Of a stretch of 28,046 bases of DNA, positions 13,292 to 21,650 are shown one piece after another (the first letter of the stretch is position 1; every line of letters begins with the position of its first letter). Made by a program: the position numbers and the translations under genes. Below the pieces are notes generated by a model that had not been told where the DNA came from, searched no databases, and worked only from the letters and a program-made list of their open reading frames with translations. Source of the DNA: Fidelibacterota bacterium (GTDB lineage Bacteria > Fidelibacterota > Fidelibacteria > Fidelibacterales > DSDE01); contig DSDE01000473.1 of NCBI GenBank assembly GCA_011049095.1, positions 1 to 28,046 on the forward strand, read 5' to 3'.

Positions 13292-16002
13292 ATAAACGCT
13301 TAATAATCATAATCTTATTAGCTACAGTTTTATATGCGCAATCTGATTGGACTTTGTTTTTAAAGCAAAAAAAGCAAGACGCTTTGTCAATTGTTTATAA
13401 TTCTCAGGGCTTTGAAAAGGCTATTGGCCTGCTAGGGTTGGGAGAAATGGATGCTTTTGCAGAAATGATGGAGAAAGAAATTCTCAATCCTGCAGAGCGT
13501 CTTATCCTAGAAGCCAGACTGCTGATGAGCCAGCGCCGTTATGAAGAGGCTGCTGACTTGCTACAAAAAGTTAAAAAACGGCAGCGGCAAGATGAGTGGT
13601 ATTTTGCCTGGTATGAGACGCTGGAATACTGCCAAAATGATCTACTCATAGAAAAAAGCAGTCGAGCAAAAATGAGAAAGCGAAAAGCAGGTGCAGTGCA
13701 TCTATTGGTACACAGTCGCTGGCTGATACAGCAGCTTCGTCTTGATGAAGCGGAAAAATATATCGAATCAATTTATACTGAAACCGAAAAAGAGCAACGG
13801 GAGCTGCTACACCTGAAAATGATGCTGGAAATGCAGCGCTATAATTACCAAGAAGCCTGGGTCTATGCTGATTCACTGATTCGAGAACCATTTTTGGATG
13901 CGCCGCTCCTCAGCAGCGCCGGACAGATTCTCATTCACCTCAATCGGGTGAATGATGCCATCAGCGCCTTTGAGGCAAGCTTGCGCCTGGACAATCTAAA
14001 TGAAGCTGCCCACTATATGCTGGGAAATGGCTACACCCGGTACAATTACTCTGAGCTTGAAGAAAAATACCCTGGTCGATTTGTATTAGCCACTAGTCAA
14101 AGAGACTCATTTTTACTGATTCAGGAAAAAATGGCGCAGCGTGATTATTCTGGGGCACGGAAAGCTTTGCTTGATTGGACACAATCAAATAAGCAATATG
14201 TTGAGCCTTATCTGTGGCTTGGTGTATTGGATTGGGAGCAGGGAGAAAACTGGGGAGCCATAGAATTTTTTCAGCGAGCTCTTGACCTTGTTCCTAATTA
14301 TGGTCGGGCTCACGCCGGATTAGCTAAAGCCCTGGAAGCTATACGAATGAAATCTTCAGTTTATCGGGCCGGTGATGATCGTGAATTTATTCGCGAAACA
14401 AGACCAGAAGTGCCCGATATTGATAAATATATTCTTAATTGGCACGAGTTGTCTCCCCGGCATCAGAAAAAGATTGCTTTGTCAGTAGCCCCACTGGAAA
14501 AATACATCCCGGTGCTGCTTGCTTCTGGCAGTTACCACTATATCAAACCACTCTATATGAAGCTGAGCGAAGTTCCCAGCCTTGCTATTTTGAAAGACCA
14601 GCGCATAAGCTATGACAGCCGTCTTTGGGACGATGTCAGAGGCTGCGGCGGATACACAACTGTCACTGGCATTGAAGATGTCGAGCGTATGATTTATTAT
14701 CGCTACAATACAATTATCCATGAAATGACACATCAGGTGCACAGCATACTGACATCTGAGGAAAAAGAGGACATAGAAAAGCTCTACCTTGAGGCAAAGG
14801 AAGCAGAGGCAAATGGGGCAAAGCGTTTTGTCAGCCGTTATCAGAAAGCCTCTGTCTGGGAATATCTGGCAGAAGGCGTCAACGGCAGTGTGAGTCCACA
14901 ACGCAATCAATATGACAGCCGTGAAATCACACTGGAAAGACTCAACAAACTTGATCCCAGTCTGCATGAGCTGGTAAAAAAACTAAAGAATCCCGCAAGC
15001 ATCGAGCCCTATTATGCTGTGGGTCTGGCCAATGCTATTTATCATCAAATGGAAAATGCAGATACACTGGAGATGAAGGAGCTCATCAGACAGGCAAAAA
15101 GCAAAGCTTATCAAAGTCTGGACCTCGATGCTGCGGCTGCTTATGCCACCCTTATTATTCACGGCGCCGATTCCGCAGAAAATGCCATAACTGAGCTCCT
15201 GGAGAAATATCCCCTGCAGCAGCAGGCCTATCAAATAGCTTTTACCGCACTGACACTGAAAGGAGAATCGCCTGCAGCGCTGATTGATACATTGGAAAAA
15301 CAGATAATAAAAATGAGCCTGAGACAGCAAATTGAAGGCAGATTGCTTCTTGCAAGGAAATACCTGGAATTAAAGCGCTATTCTAAAGCTCTTGAGGTGG
15401 CAAAAACTGCCTTGACTCTGGACGAAACATTGGAAGAGGCCTACTGGATTTTGGGTTCAGCCTCCAGCGCCCTGGGTGATAGCGCCTCAAGCCTCCAATA
15501 TTTTAAAAGAGCTATATCATACCGAAACGGCATTATTGACTTGCGGGCTGATTTTGCAGAAAGTCTGCTGAAATTTGCAATGATTGATGAAGCCCGACAG
15601 CAGCTAGATGAAATCTATTCTTTGAATCGCAGTCATTATCGGACATTTCGAACCGAAGCCCTTATGAGCCTGGCACAAAATGATACAATATCAGCGATGA
15701 CCGCTTTAAATAAAACCCTGGAAGAAAATCGATTTGATTTAAGCAGCGCTATTTTAATGGCTGCTCTCAAAAACCCTGACGATGGAGAAATGCCCGATTC
15801 ACTAAAGCTGCTAATAAACCAGCCCCCCTATTTTTGGTATAATGCCAAATGGATGCAATACACTCTGGCTAATGTCTGGACACCAGCAATCATTTCCTAT
15901 GCCAGTGAACTGTTTCCCGGGGATAAAGAGCTGAAAAAGCTTGATGATATAGAAAATGATATTAGGATTGCCCCGAAAAAGAAGCTATATTTAACAAAAT
16001 AA
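13282..16002 (+). CDS. Secreted TPR protein with embedded HExxH metallopeptidase-like domain
   Basis: A 906-residue exported protein. A signal peptide (about 1-20, LIIIILLATVLYAQ) is followed by a TPR array (about 60-360; for example RRYEEAADLLQKVKK, NDAISAFEASLRLDNLNEAA, NWGAIEFFQRALDLVPNYGR). The central region (about 400-600) contains IIHEMTHQVH with a zinc-binding HExxH at H480-H484, and EYLAEGVNG (E527-E531) about 43 residues later, a position suited to the third zinc ligand of a gluzincin-type peptidase. A second TPR array (about 660-880) ends the protein, with RYSKALEVAKTALTLDETLE and SASSLQYFKRAISY. I do not recognise a named family. It is likely a periplasmic or surface protein that recruits a substrate through TPRs. 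An AGGAG site at 13271-13275 precedes the ATG, which overlaps the DUF1848 stop. Confidence 0.8.
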   Translation: MSLDKRLIIIILLATVLYAQSDWTLFLKQKKQDALSIVYNSQGFEKAIGLLGLGEMDAFAEMMEKEILNPAERLILEARLLMSQRRYEEAADLLQKVKKRQRQDEWYFAWYETLEYCQNDLLIEKSSRAKMRKRKAGAVHLLVHSRWLIQQLRLDEAEKYIESIYTETEKEQRELLHLKMMLEMQRYNYQEAWVYADSLIREPFLDAPLLSSAGQILIHLNRVNDAISAFEASLRLDNLNEAAHYMLGNGYTRYNYSELEEKYPGRFVLATSQRDSFLLIQEKMAQRDYSGARKALLDWTQSNKQYVEPYLWLGVLDWEQGENWGAIEFFQRALDLVPNYGRAHAGLAKALEAIRMKSSVYRAGDDREFIRETRPEVPDIDKYILNWHELSPRHQKKIALSVAPLEKYIPVLLASGSYHYIKPLYMKLSEVPSLAILKDQRISYDSRLWDDVRGCGGYTTVTGIEDVERMIYYRYNTIIHEMTHQVHSILTSEEKEDIEKLYLEAKEAEANGAKRFVSRYQKASVWEYLAEGVNGSVSPQRNQYDSREITLERLNKLDPSLHELVKKLKNPASIEPYYAVGLANAIYHQMENADTLEMKELIRQAKSKAYQSLDLDAAAAYATLIIHGADSAENAITELLEKYPLQQQAYQIAFTALTLKGESPAALIDTLEKQIIKMSLRQQIEGRLLLARKYLELKRYSKALEVAKTALTLDETLEEAYWILGSASSALGDSASSLQYFKRAISYRNGIIDLRADFAESLLKFAMIDEARQQLDEIYSLNRSHYRTFRTEALMSLAQNDTISAMTALNKTLEENRFDLSSAILMAALKNPDDGEMPDSLKLLINQPPYFWYNAKWMQYTLANVWTPAIISYASELFPGDKELKKLDDIENDIRIAPKKKLYLTK

Positions 16003-16015
16003 ATTATGAGGGAAT

Positions 16016-17173
16016 ATGGAAAAATTTAAAGCTTTGACAACGTTAAGTGAGGATGAGCAGCTATTTTTTGATACGGTGAAGGATTTTGCCGAGTCAGAAA
16101 TTGCCCCCTTCAGTGCGAAGATGGATGCGGACAGTAAACTTGATCCATCGCTGTCGCCAAAATTATTTGAGATGGGTCTTATGGGAATTGAAATTCCCGA
16201 AAAATATCTAGGATCAGGTTCAGACTTCTTTATGGCTATATTAGCCATCGAAGCCATAAGTATGATTGATCCCGCTATTGGCGTGGTAGTTGACGCACAA
16301 AATACACTAGTCAATAATTTAGTATTGAATTATGGAAGTGATTTTTTAAAAAGTAAATATCTTCCACAGCTTGCTGCAAAAAAAATAAGCAGTTATGCTC
16401 TCAGTGAAGCTGTCTCTGGCAGTGATGCCTTTGCTCTGACAACCAGGGCAGAAGATAAAGGAGATTATTGGGAGCTCACCGGAAATAAGTTATGGATTAC
16501 CAATGGCGGCGATGCCGAACTATTTGTCGTTTTTGCCAATGCCAATCCTGCTGCCGGCTATAAGGGCATTACTGCTTTTATGGTAGAAAAAGATTCCCCT
16601 GGCTTTTCGGTGGGGAAAAAAGAGGATAAGCTAGGTATCAGAGCATCCAGCACCTGCGAGCTAATTCTCGACCACTGTATTGTCCCTAATGAAAATATGA
16701 TCGGAGAGCTGGGTAAGGGATATAAAATCGCCATCGAGACCCTGAATGAAGGACGGATTGGCATTGGCGCCCAAATGTTGGGGCTTGCTGAAGGCGCGCT
16801 AAACCATGGTCTGCGCTATATTCAGGAGAGAGTGCAATTTGGCCAGAAAATCGGCAACTTCCAGGGTATGCAATTTCAGCTTGCCGATATTGCCACAGAA
16901 GTGGAGGCTGCAAAGCTTATGGTTTACAATGCTGCCCGGCTGAAAATGAGTGGCCGCAATTTTATCAGGGAAGCCGCAATGGCAAAGCTCTATTCATCTC
17001 AAATTGCAGAAAAAACAGCCTCCTTAATGGTGGAATTTTTTGGCGGCTATGGTTTTACAAAGGATTATCCAGTGGAAAAATTGTATCGTGATGCCAAAAT
17101 TGGCACAATATACGAAGGAACAAGCAATATGCAGCGCCTCACCATTGCCAAAACTTTATTAAAAAACCTTTAA
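16016..17173 (+). CDS. Acyl-CoA dehydrogenase (short/branched-chain type)
   Basis: A 385-residue flavoprotein dehydrogenase of usual length. Motifs include ALSEAVSGSDAFAL (FAD/substrate binding), LWITNGGDAELFVVFA, KLGIRASSTCEL, LNEGRIGIGAQMLGLAEGAL, RVQFGQKIGNFQGMQFQLAD, FFGGYGFTKDYPVEKLYRD and, near the end, KIGTIYEGTSNMQ with the catalytic base E367. The SEAVSGSDAFAL form is closest to the short/branched-chain enzymes. It oxidises an acyl-CoA to the 2-enoyl-CoA, passing electrons to electron-transfer flavoprotein, which is encoded about 8.6 kb downstream at 25767-27498. The ATG follows a GAGGGA closely after the stop of the TPR peptidase gene. Substrate chain length cannot be read reliably from sequence. 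It leads a run with a ferritin-like protein and a PlsC acyltransferase. Confidence 0.92.
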   Translation: MEKFKALTTLSEDEQLFFDTVKDFAESEIAPFSAKMDADSKLDPSLSPKLFEMGLMGIEIPEKYLGSGSDFFMAILAIEAISMIDPAIGVVVDAQNTLVNNLVLNYGSDFLKSKYLPQLAAKKISSYALSEAVSGSDAFALTTRAEDKGDYWELTGNKLWITNGGDAELFVVFANANPAAGYKGITAFMVEKDSPGFSVGKKEDKLGIRASSTCELILDHCIVPNENMIGELGKGYKIAIETLNEGRIGIGAQMLGLAEGALNHGLRYIQERVQFGQKIGNFQGMQFQLADIATEVEAAKLMVYNAARLKMSGRNFIREAAMAKLYSSQIAEKTASLMVEFFGGYGFTKDYPVEKLYRDAKIGTIYEGTSNMQRLTIAKTLLKNL

Positions 17174-17187
17174 TTAAAGTTTGAAAA

Positions 17188-17634
17188 ATGGAATTTGCCC
17201 AATTGATTGATTTTGCCATTGCTCAGGAAGAAAAAGCTGCGGAGTTCTATACCTGCCTCGCAGAAAGAGTGAAGCAAAGTGATGCCAAAGCGATGCTACA
17301 CAAATTGCGCGATTTTGAGCTGGAACTCAAGGCAATGCTCCAAGAATATGATTATACAGAATATATCGGGGAAAACCCTCGAATTGTCCGGGACTTGAAG
17401 CTTACTGATTATATTATGGAGCTCATTGAAAGCGATGGGCTGGATGTGCAGCAGATTCTTATTTTAGCATCAAAAAATGAGAAAATCACCCGAGATATGT
17501 ATTTGGATATGTCTGCCAGGCTGAGTAACGAATCAGTGGGCTCTGAAATGTTCAAGATTTTAGCCGAACAGGAAGATGGCCACAAAAGGATCATCGAAGA
17601 GGAGCTGGAAGACGCTTTTTTTCGGGAAATCTGA
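17188..17634 (+). CDS. Ferritin-like (rubrerythrin-type) four-helix protein, atypical metal site
   Basis: A 148-residue four-helix protein resembling the N-terminal diiron domain of rubrerythrin-like proteins, without a rubredoxin domain. Helix A has AIAQEEKAAEFY (E15), helix C LASKNEKITRDMY (E98) and helix D LAEQEDGHKRII (E129 and H132 as ExxH). Helix B reads DFELELKAML (42-51), where the expected ExxH has leucine at position 47 instead of histidine, so one diiron ligand is missing or replaced. Related stand-alone proteins are linked to peroxide defence or iron handling. It starts 14 bases after the acyl-CoA dehydrogenase with no evident ribosome site and its stop shares one base with the next ATG, so it is translated as part of an operon. 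A role in peroxide protection of the flavoenzyme is only a guess. Confidence 0.78.
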   Translation: MEFAQLIDFAIAQEEKAAEFYTCLAERVKQSDAKAMLHKLRDFELELKAMLQEYDYTEYIGENPRIVRDLKLTDYIMELIESDGLDVQQILILASKNEKITRDMYLDMSARLSNESVGSEMFKILAEQEDGHKRIIEEELEDAFFREI

Positions 17635-18521
17635 TGTTTCTGAAATTGCGCGTTTTTCGCAAACTTTTTCTTATCGGTGTCTGCTTTTTATTGGTTGCGA
17701 TTATTGTCGCACCGCTTAAGCTGTTGCTGGCTATTTTTTCTCAAAAATTGGCCTGGCGCTTTGCCTTTTATGTCAGCCGCTGGGTAGGATGGAGTCTTGC
17801 TGCCATTATGGGTGCCCGGCTTCGTTTTCTCAATGAAGAAAATATTCCCAGGGAGAACGGTTTTCTGGTGGTAAGCAATCATTTTGGCTATATCGAATTG
17901 ATGGCAACCCTGGCGCGGCTGCCCATGGTTTTTGTGGCTAAAGAGGAGGTCAAGCGCTGGCCGATTATCGGGATGGCCAATCGCATTGGTGGCGCGGTAT
18001 TTGTTGACCGCTATACAGGCGGTCGCTCTGAAAAGTATGGCTCAATGGTTTATGATGCCCTGCGAAATCGTATTAATGTATTCTTTTCTCCAGAAGGAAC
18101 AACCTCTGACGGCACCTTTATTCGCCGATTTAAATCACCTCTCTTTGTTCCGGCAAACCGCCTGAAAGTACCAGTGCTGCCTGTTGTGATATCAATTGAT
18201 AAAATTAATGGCGAAAACCTGAACCCAGATAATCGAGATCTGGTAACCTGGCACTCTGATATGAAATTTGTGCTACATTTTTTGGCATTTTTAGAGCTGA
18301 AAAGCGTTGACCTCACCATTCGATTTCTCAAGCCTACCATTCCCGATTACGATGATTCTGATCTTAATGAGCGCCGTCGTTTCAGCGCCTCCATTCGGCA
18401 ACAGATTTCTGAAGTCTATCGCGAGCTTCACCCTGGATATCGTGAAGATTTTCAGCCCCCAGAGCCAGATTTTATTCAGGAAAAACGGCGTAAAATACGA
18501 TTAAATGGAGAAACTGAATGA
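17634..18521 (+). CDS. PlsC-like 1-acylglycerol-3-phosphate acyltransferase family protein
   Basis: A 295-residue membrane acyltransferase of the PlsC/LPLAT family. N-terminal hydrophobic helices (about 10-35 and 44-60) precede the acyltransferase domain. Motif I is SNHFGYIEL (81-89): H83 is present but the usual aspartate of HX4D is glutamate E88. Motif II is GGAVFVDR (119-126), motif III is FFSPEGTTSDG (150-160), and motif IV-like VPVLPVVI follows. The family transfers an acyl chain from acyl-CoA or acyl-ACP to lysophosphatidate or related lipids at the cytoplasmic membrane. It follows the ferritin-like gene with a TGATG overlap and overlaps sixA by four bases. With a C-terminal charged tail of about 50 residues it is slightly longer than E. 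coli PlsC. The D-to-E change suggests an atypical acceptor or altered activity. Confidence 0.85.
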   Translation: MFLKLRVFRKLFLIGVCFLLVAIIVAPLKLLLAIFSQKLAWRFAFYVSRWVGWSLAAIMGARLRFLNEENIPRENGFLVVSNHFGYIELMATLARLPMVFVAKEEVKRWPIIGMANRIGGAVFVDRYTGGRSEKYGSMVYDALRNRINVFFSPEGTTSDGTFIRRFKSPLFVPANRLKVPVLPVVISIDKINGENLNPDNRDLVTWHSDMKFVLHFLAFLELKSVDLTIRFLKPTIPDYDDSDLNERRRFSASIRQQISEVYRELHPGYREDFQPPEPDFIQEKRRKIRLNGETE

Positions 18522-19027
18522 AACGGATCATTTTATTTCGCCACGGACATGCTGAGGATGCCTTTAGCTCGGGAATCAGTGATTTCCAGCGTTGCCTGAC
18601 GGCAAAAGGACGTGAAAAGACGATGGCGTCCGCCGCTCTTCTCAGGGAAAAGCAAAAGGATATTGCACTATGGCTCACAAGTCCATTGTTGAGAGCAATG
18701 CAAACGATGGAGATTATCCTTAAGGTTTATGGCGGTACTGAATCACAAATTCAGATTTTGGAATCTCTGGCTTTTGGTGATCCCCAGGAAATTTTTGCTC
18801 ACTTGAATGATTTTCGGGAGTCTGTCATCTGCCTGACAGGGCATCAGCCGACGCTGGGCAATATGGTGGAAGATGTGATAAGTAGATGTAAGTTCCAATA
18901 TTTCACAATGAAAAAATCTGGCTGGCTTGTCCTTGATTTTGTTGATCATATTGCCTTGGGAAAAGGTCAGCTTCGCGGTTTTTATATGCCGCCGGACCAG
19001 CCTTTCTGGATAAAGGAGGATTTGTGA
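18518..19027 (+). CDS. sixA: SixA-like phosphohistidine phosphatase
   Basis: A 169-residue histidine-phosphatase-superfamily protein. The catalytic R8-H9-G10 motif in IILFRHGHAED opens the protein, as in SixA (which has RHG-x-A). SDFQRCLTAKGREKTMASAALL, LTSPLLRAMQTMEII and the second-histidine motif LTGHQPTLGNM match the family in order. E. coli SixA dephosphorylates phosphohistidine on phosphotransfer proteins. In many bacteria sixA-like genes adjoin CHAD-domain or polyphosphate genes; here the next gene may be a divergent CHAD protein. The ATG overlaps the acyltransferase stop (ATGA) and its own stop overlaps the next GTG start, so all three are translationally coupled. Its physiological substrate here is unknown. 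Confidence 0.86.
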   Translation: MKRIILFRHGHAEDAFSSGISDFQRCLTAKGREKTMASAALLREKQKDIALWLTSPLLRAMQTMEIILKVYGGTESQIQILESLAFGDPQEIFAHLNDFRESVICLTGHQPTLGNMVEDVISRCKFQYFTMKKSGWLVLDFVDHIALGKGQLRGFYMPPDQPFWIKEDL

Positions 19028-19947
19028 AAAGCTTTTTTTTTAAAATATTTCATCAGGAGACACTTCATCTCGAAGCGATAATCAATGATGAAAAGCTAAA
19101 TGAGGAAGAGCTGCTGACGCTTGTCTCATCACTGCTTATGGCGAGAAAACTATTGAATGAACTGATTCCGGCGTCGAATTCTGGCCAGGGATGGCGAATT
19201 TTGAATCGGACGCAGCGGCTTCTACTGAAAAAAAAGAGTCTTAACAAAGAACAACAGCTTCATAAACAGCTTTTGAATGAAGGTTTTTCCCGGCATCCAC
19301 TGATTTGTCTTGCTGAGGTGGAAATTATTAACGAGCTAAATATGGTGAGTTCCGATCTGGGAAAATTGCTGCAGAAACTGAAAGCGCCAATGGTTTTGTT
19401 TAAAATACGCAGTTTTCTCGAAAGCCTGAACAATAGTCAGGATTTGGAGATTTTGCCGGGTTTTGCAGCACAACTAATGCTTAAATGGCTCTATCCGATT
19501 CATTTAACGCTGGCCGATCAAGCTCAGCAGCCAAACTTGGCCACCCAAAAGCAGCTTTTTTGTGCATTGCTTGAACTTAATGTTTTTTCCAGACTCTTAG
19601 GATCTTTTAATAATCCTCTTTGGAAAATGACCAGCTTAGAATCAACTGCATTGAGGGAGGCCCTCGAATTACTCCTGGCAGCGGAATACTATTTCGAGCG
19701 AATCCGCCTGCCGGCAAGGAAAGCTGCCCAGAAACTCAATCATTTTATCTCGCTGGAAAAAATATTGAATGAGGCCGATGCTGAATTTTGGGCTGATTGG
19801 CATGAAAATTATCACATGACGGCCCCTGAGATTTTCCAAAAAATGAGGACAATTTATGATGCGTATTGCAATGACTGGCTGCAGCTTTGGAATAAAGCGG
19901 AGAATGACAAGCTCTGGCGGCGTTTTTATAACCAGACACTGGAATAA
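19024..19947 (+). CDS. All-helical hypothetical protein, possible divergent CHAD domain
   Basis: A 307-residue protein with no signal peptide and no membrane segment, almost wholly predicted helical, rich in Leu, Glu, Lys and Arg. I do not recognise it firmly. CHAD domains (about 300 residues, helical, polyphosphate-binding) are frequent partners of SixA, and the alternation of basic helices (LMARKLLNELIPAS, RTQRLLLKKKSLN, YYFERIRLPARKAAQKLN) is compatible, but the signature histidines and the H-x-x-R-V-x-x-R-R pattern are not clear. The GTG start at 19024 overlaps the sixA stop (GTGA) and has a strong AAAGGAGGA at 19012-19020. Three tryptophan-rich motifs near the C terminus (FWADWHENY, DWLQLWNKAEN, LWRRFYNQ) may form a conserved tail. 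Confidence 0.72.
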   Translation: MKSFFFKIFHQETLHLEAIINDEKLNEEELLTLVSSLLMARKLLNELIPASNSGQGWRILNRTQRLLLKKKSLNKEQQLHKQLLNEGFSRHPLICLAEVEIINELNMVSSDLGKLLQKLKAPMVLFKIRSFLESLNNSQDLEILPGFAAQLMLKWLYPIHLTLADQAQQPNLATQKQLFCALLELNVFSRLLGSFNNPLWKMTSLESTALREALELLLAAEYYFERIRLPARKAAQKLNHFISLEKILNEADAEFWADWHENYHMTAPEIFQKMRTIYDAYCNDWLQLWNKAENDKLWRRFYNQTLE

Positions 19948-19950
19948 ATC

Positions 19951-20853
19951 TTGGAAACGTTTCAAGTAAAAGCTTATGATGGCCTGAATCTTCAGCTTTA
20001 CCGCTACGGTAATGAGGGCCCCATCCTGCATTTTTACCATGCCAATAGTTTTTGTGCCTCTCTATACGAGCCGATTTTGAGGGAGCTGGCCACAGAATAC
20101 ACAGTTATTGCCACCGATGTACGGGGGCATGGTCGCAGTGAACGACCGGTAAAGATTGACAGTTGGTATGAAATAGCTGCCGATTTGGAAAGCGTTTTGA
20201 CCAAGCTGAATGTGAAGTCTGTTATAGCAATCGGTCACTCTCTTGGCGCTGTAACCACGATCTTAGCTGCTGTGAGCAAACCAGAGCTTTTCCAGCAGAT
20301 TATTGCCCTGGACCCCGTTTTCTTTCTGCCGTACCATCTATGGATACTGGCGATGATGCGCGCCTTTAAAATGGAAAAAAAATTTCTGCCTGTAAAAGTC
20401 GCCCTTCGCCGGCAAAGCCAATTTCCCAACATAGAGACGCTTTTTAAAAGCTACCGCAAAAAGGCCGTTTTCCAGCGCTGGAGTGATGAGATGCTGTGGA
20501 ACTATTGTCAAAGCTGTTTTAAAAGCGCCGATAATGGACAATATGAGCTGGCCTGCCCACCTCATATTGAAGCGGATATTTACGCTTCTATACCTCTTAA
20601 GACCTGGCGGGAGCTGAAGCAGTTGAAAACGCCAACGACCATAGTTCGCGGTGAATATTCTGACGCGCTTTCCAATAAAGCGGTTCAGCAGGCGCTACGC
20701 AGCTCGGCTTATGTGAAAGCGCTGCAAATGCGTGAGGCTGGCCATCTATTTCCGATGGAAAAACCAGAGCTGACGGCTGAACTTATCAAATGTATCATCA
20801 AAGGGGAGAATCCAATGCAGCTTTTAATTGATAAGTTCGCTGCTATACCCTAA
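19951..20853 (+). CDS. Alpha/beta-fold hydrolase
   Basis: A 300-residue alpha/beta hydrolase. Landmarks are the oxyanion region FYHANSFCASLY (residues 28-39; in place of the usual HGxxxS), ATDVRGHGRSERP (54-66), the nucleophile S97 in AIGHSLGAV, an acid in the strand IVRGEYSDALS and the catalytic histidine in EAGHLFPMEKP. A lid of about 80 residues separates the core halves. Esterase, lactonase, thioesterase or dehalogenase-like activities are all possible. The TTG start at 19951 has no strong ribosome site but keeps the first beta strand (FQVKAYDGLNLQLYRYG). It follows the helical protein after three bases, so it shares the same transcript. A palindrome CTTG-G-AAACGTTTCAAG covers its first codons. 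Confidence 0.86.
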   Translation: METFQVKAYDGLNLQLYRYGNEGPILHFYHANSFCASLYEPILRELATEYTVIATDVRGHGRSERPVKIDSWYEIAADLESVLTKLNVKSVIAIGHSLGAVTTILAAVSKPELFQQIIALDPVFFLPYHLWILAMMRAFKMEKKFLPVKVALRRQSQFPNIETLFKSYRKKAVFQRWSDEMLWNYCQSCFKSADNGQYELACPPHIEADIYASIPLKTWRELKQLKTPTTIVRGEYSDALSNKAVQQALRSSAYVKALQMREAGHLFPMEKPELTAELIKCIIKGENPMQLLIDKFAAIP

Positions 20854-20876
20854 ATTCACCTGATGGAGAAAAAGAT

Positions 20877-21635
20877 ATGAAATTTTTTAAACGTTTACTA
20901 TTATTGATGCTCTTATCCTTTGCTATTGCTTTGACTCAGGAGATAGCGGCGCCGACCAAGCTAATTAATACGCCCACTGTGGCCACAATGCCCAGAGCCT
21001 CTTTCATGACGGAGCTGCGTTTCGCCGCCAATGGAGCTGTTCTTGCAGGTGTAGATATTGGTTTGGCTGACCGAATTTCCTTGGGGCTCTCCTACGGAGG
21101 CACTGGCATCATTGGCAATGATTCGATTTTATGGAATCCTCAGCCCGGTGTTTCAGCAAAATACCGCCTGATTGATGAGCAGGTTCTCATTCCTGGTGTC
21201 TCAGTTGGTTTTAGCAGCCAAGGCTATGGCAACGCGATGAATGGCTATTATCAGGTTCCTGCCTATGGTTTTTATCTCGTAGGCAGCAAAAATTGGATGC
21301 TTCTGGGGCATACCAGCATTCATGCAGGGATTAATTATTCACTGGAGCAGCCTTCAGATAATCGCTATCCCAGCTTCTTTCTCGGTGCGGCGATGGAGCT
21401 GAATCCCCTTTTCTCTATGATGGTGGAATATGACGCCGCGCTGAATTATGAATTAACTGACGAAGCCCACGATTTTATTATTTCCAGAGGATACGGCCTC
21501 CTAAACGCCGGATTTAGAGTGGGCATCACCGAAAATATTTTTGTGGAACTGGACCTGACAAATTTGATTTGGGATAGTAAAAAGGTGTATGCGTTCAATC
21601 GTGAATTGAAGATCATCTTTTTTGACGAGTTCTAA
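20877..21635 (+). CDS. YjbH-like outer-membrane beta-barrel protein
   Basis: A 252-residue exported protein. A signal peptide (MKFFKRLLLLMLLSFAIALT) is followed by TKLINTPTVATMPRASFMTE and a series of alternating strands: VDIGLADRISLGLSYGGTGI, NPQPGVSAKYRLIDEQVLIP, GVSVGFSSQGYGN, HAGINYSLEQPSDNRYPSFF, MMVEYDAALNYELT and LLNAGFRVGITENIFVELDL. The TPT-x-x-T-x-P opening, the S-x-G-G-T-x-I-I-G turn and the E-Y-D-A strand are typical of a YjbH-like barrel family common in FCB-type bacteria. Its role is unknown; members may act in surface polysaccharide export. A GGAG site at 20865-20868 precedes the ATG. It is followed after 15 bases by a YtfJ-like periplasmic protein. Confidence 0.82.
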   Translation: MKFFKRLLLLMLLSFAIALTQEIAAPTKLINTPTVATMPRASFMTELRFAANGAVLAGVDIGLADRISLGLSYGGTGIIGNDSILWNPQPGVSAKYRLIDEQVLIPGVSVGFSSQGYGNAMNGYYQVPAYGFYLVGSKNWMLLGHTSIHAGINYSLEQPSDNRYPSFFLGAAMELNPLFSMMVEYDAALNYELTDEAHDFIISRGYGLLNAGFRVGITENIFVELDLTNLIWDSKKVYAFNRELKIIFFDEF

Positions 21636-21650
21636 ACACAAGGAGGGATA

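Noticed and set aside
14482..14967. Reverse-strand open frame of 161 codons opposite the TPR/HExxH gene
   Set aside because: Shadow of the sense gene; cysteine-rich composition arises from the complement of common sense codons.
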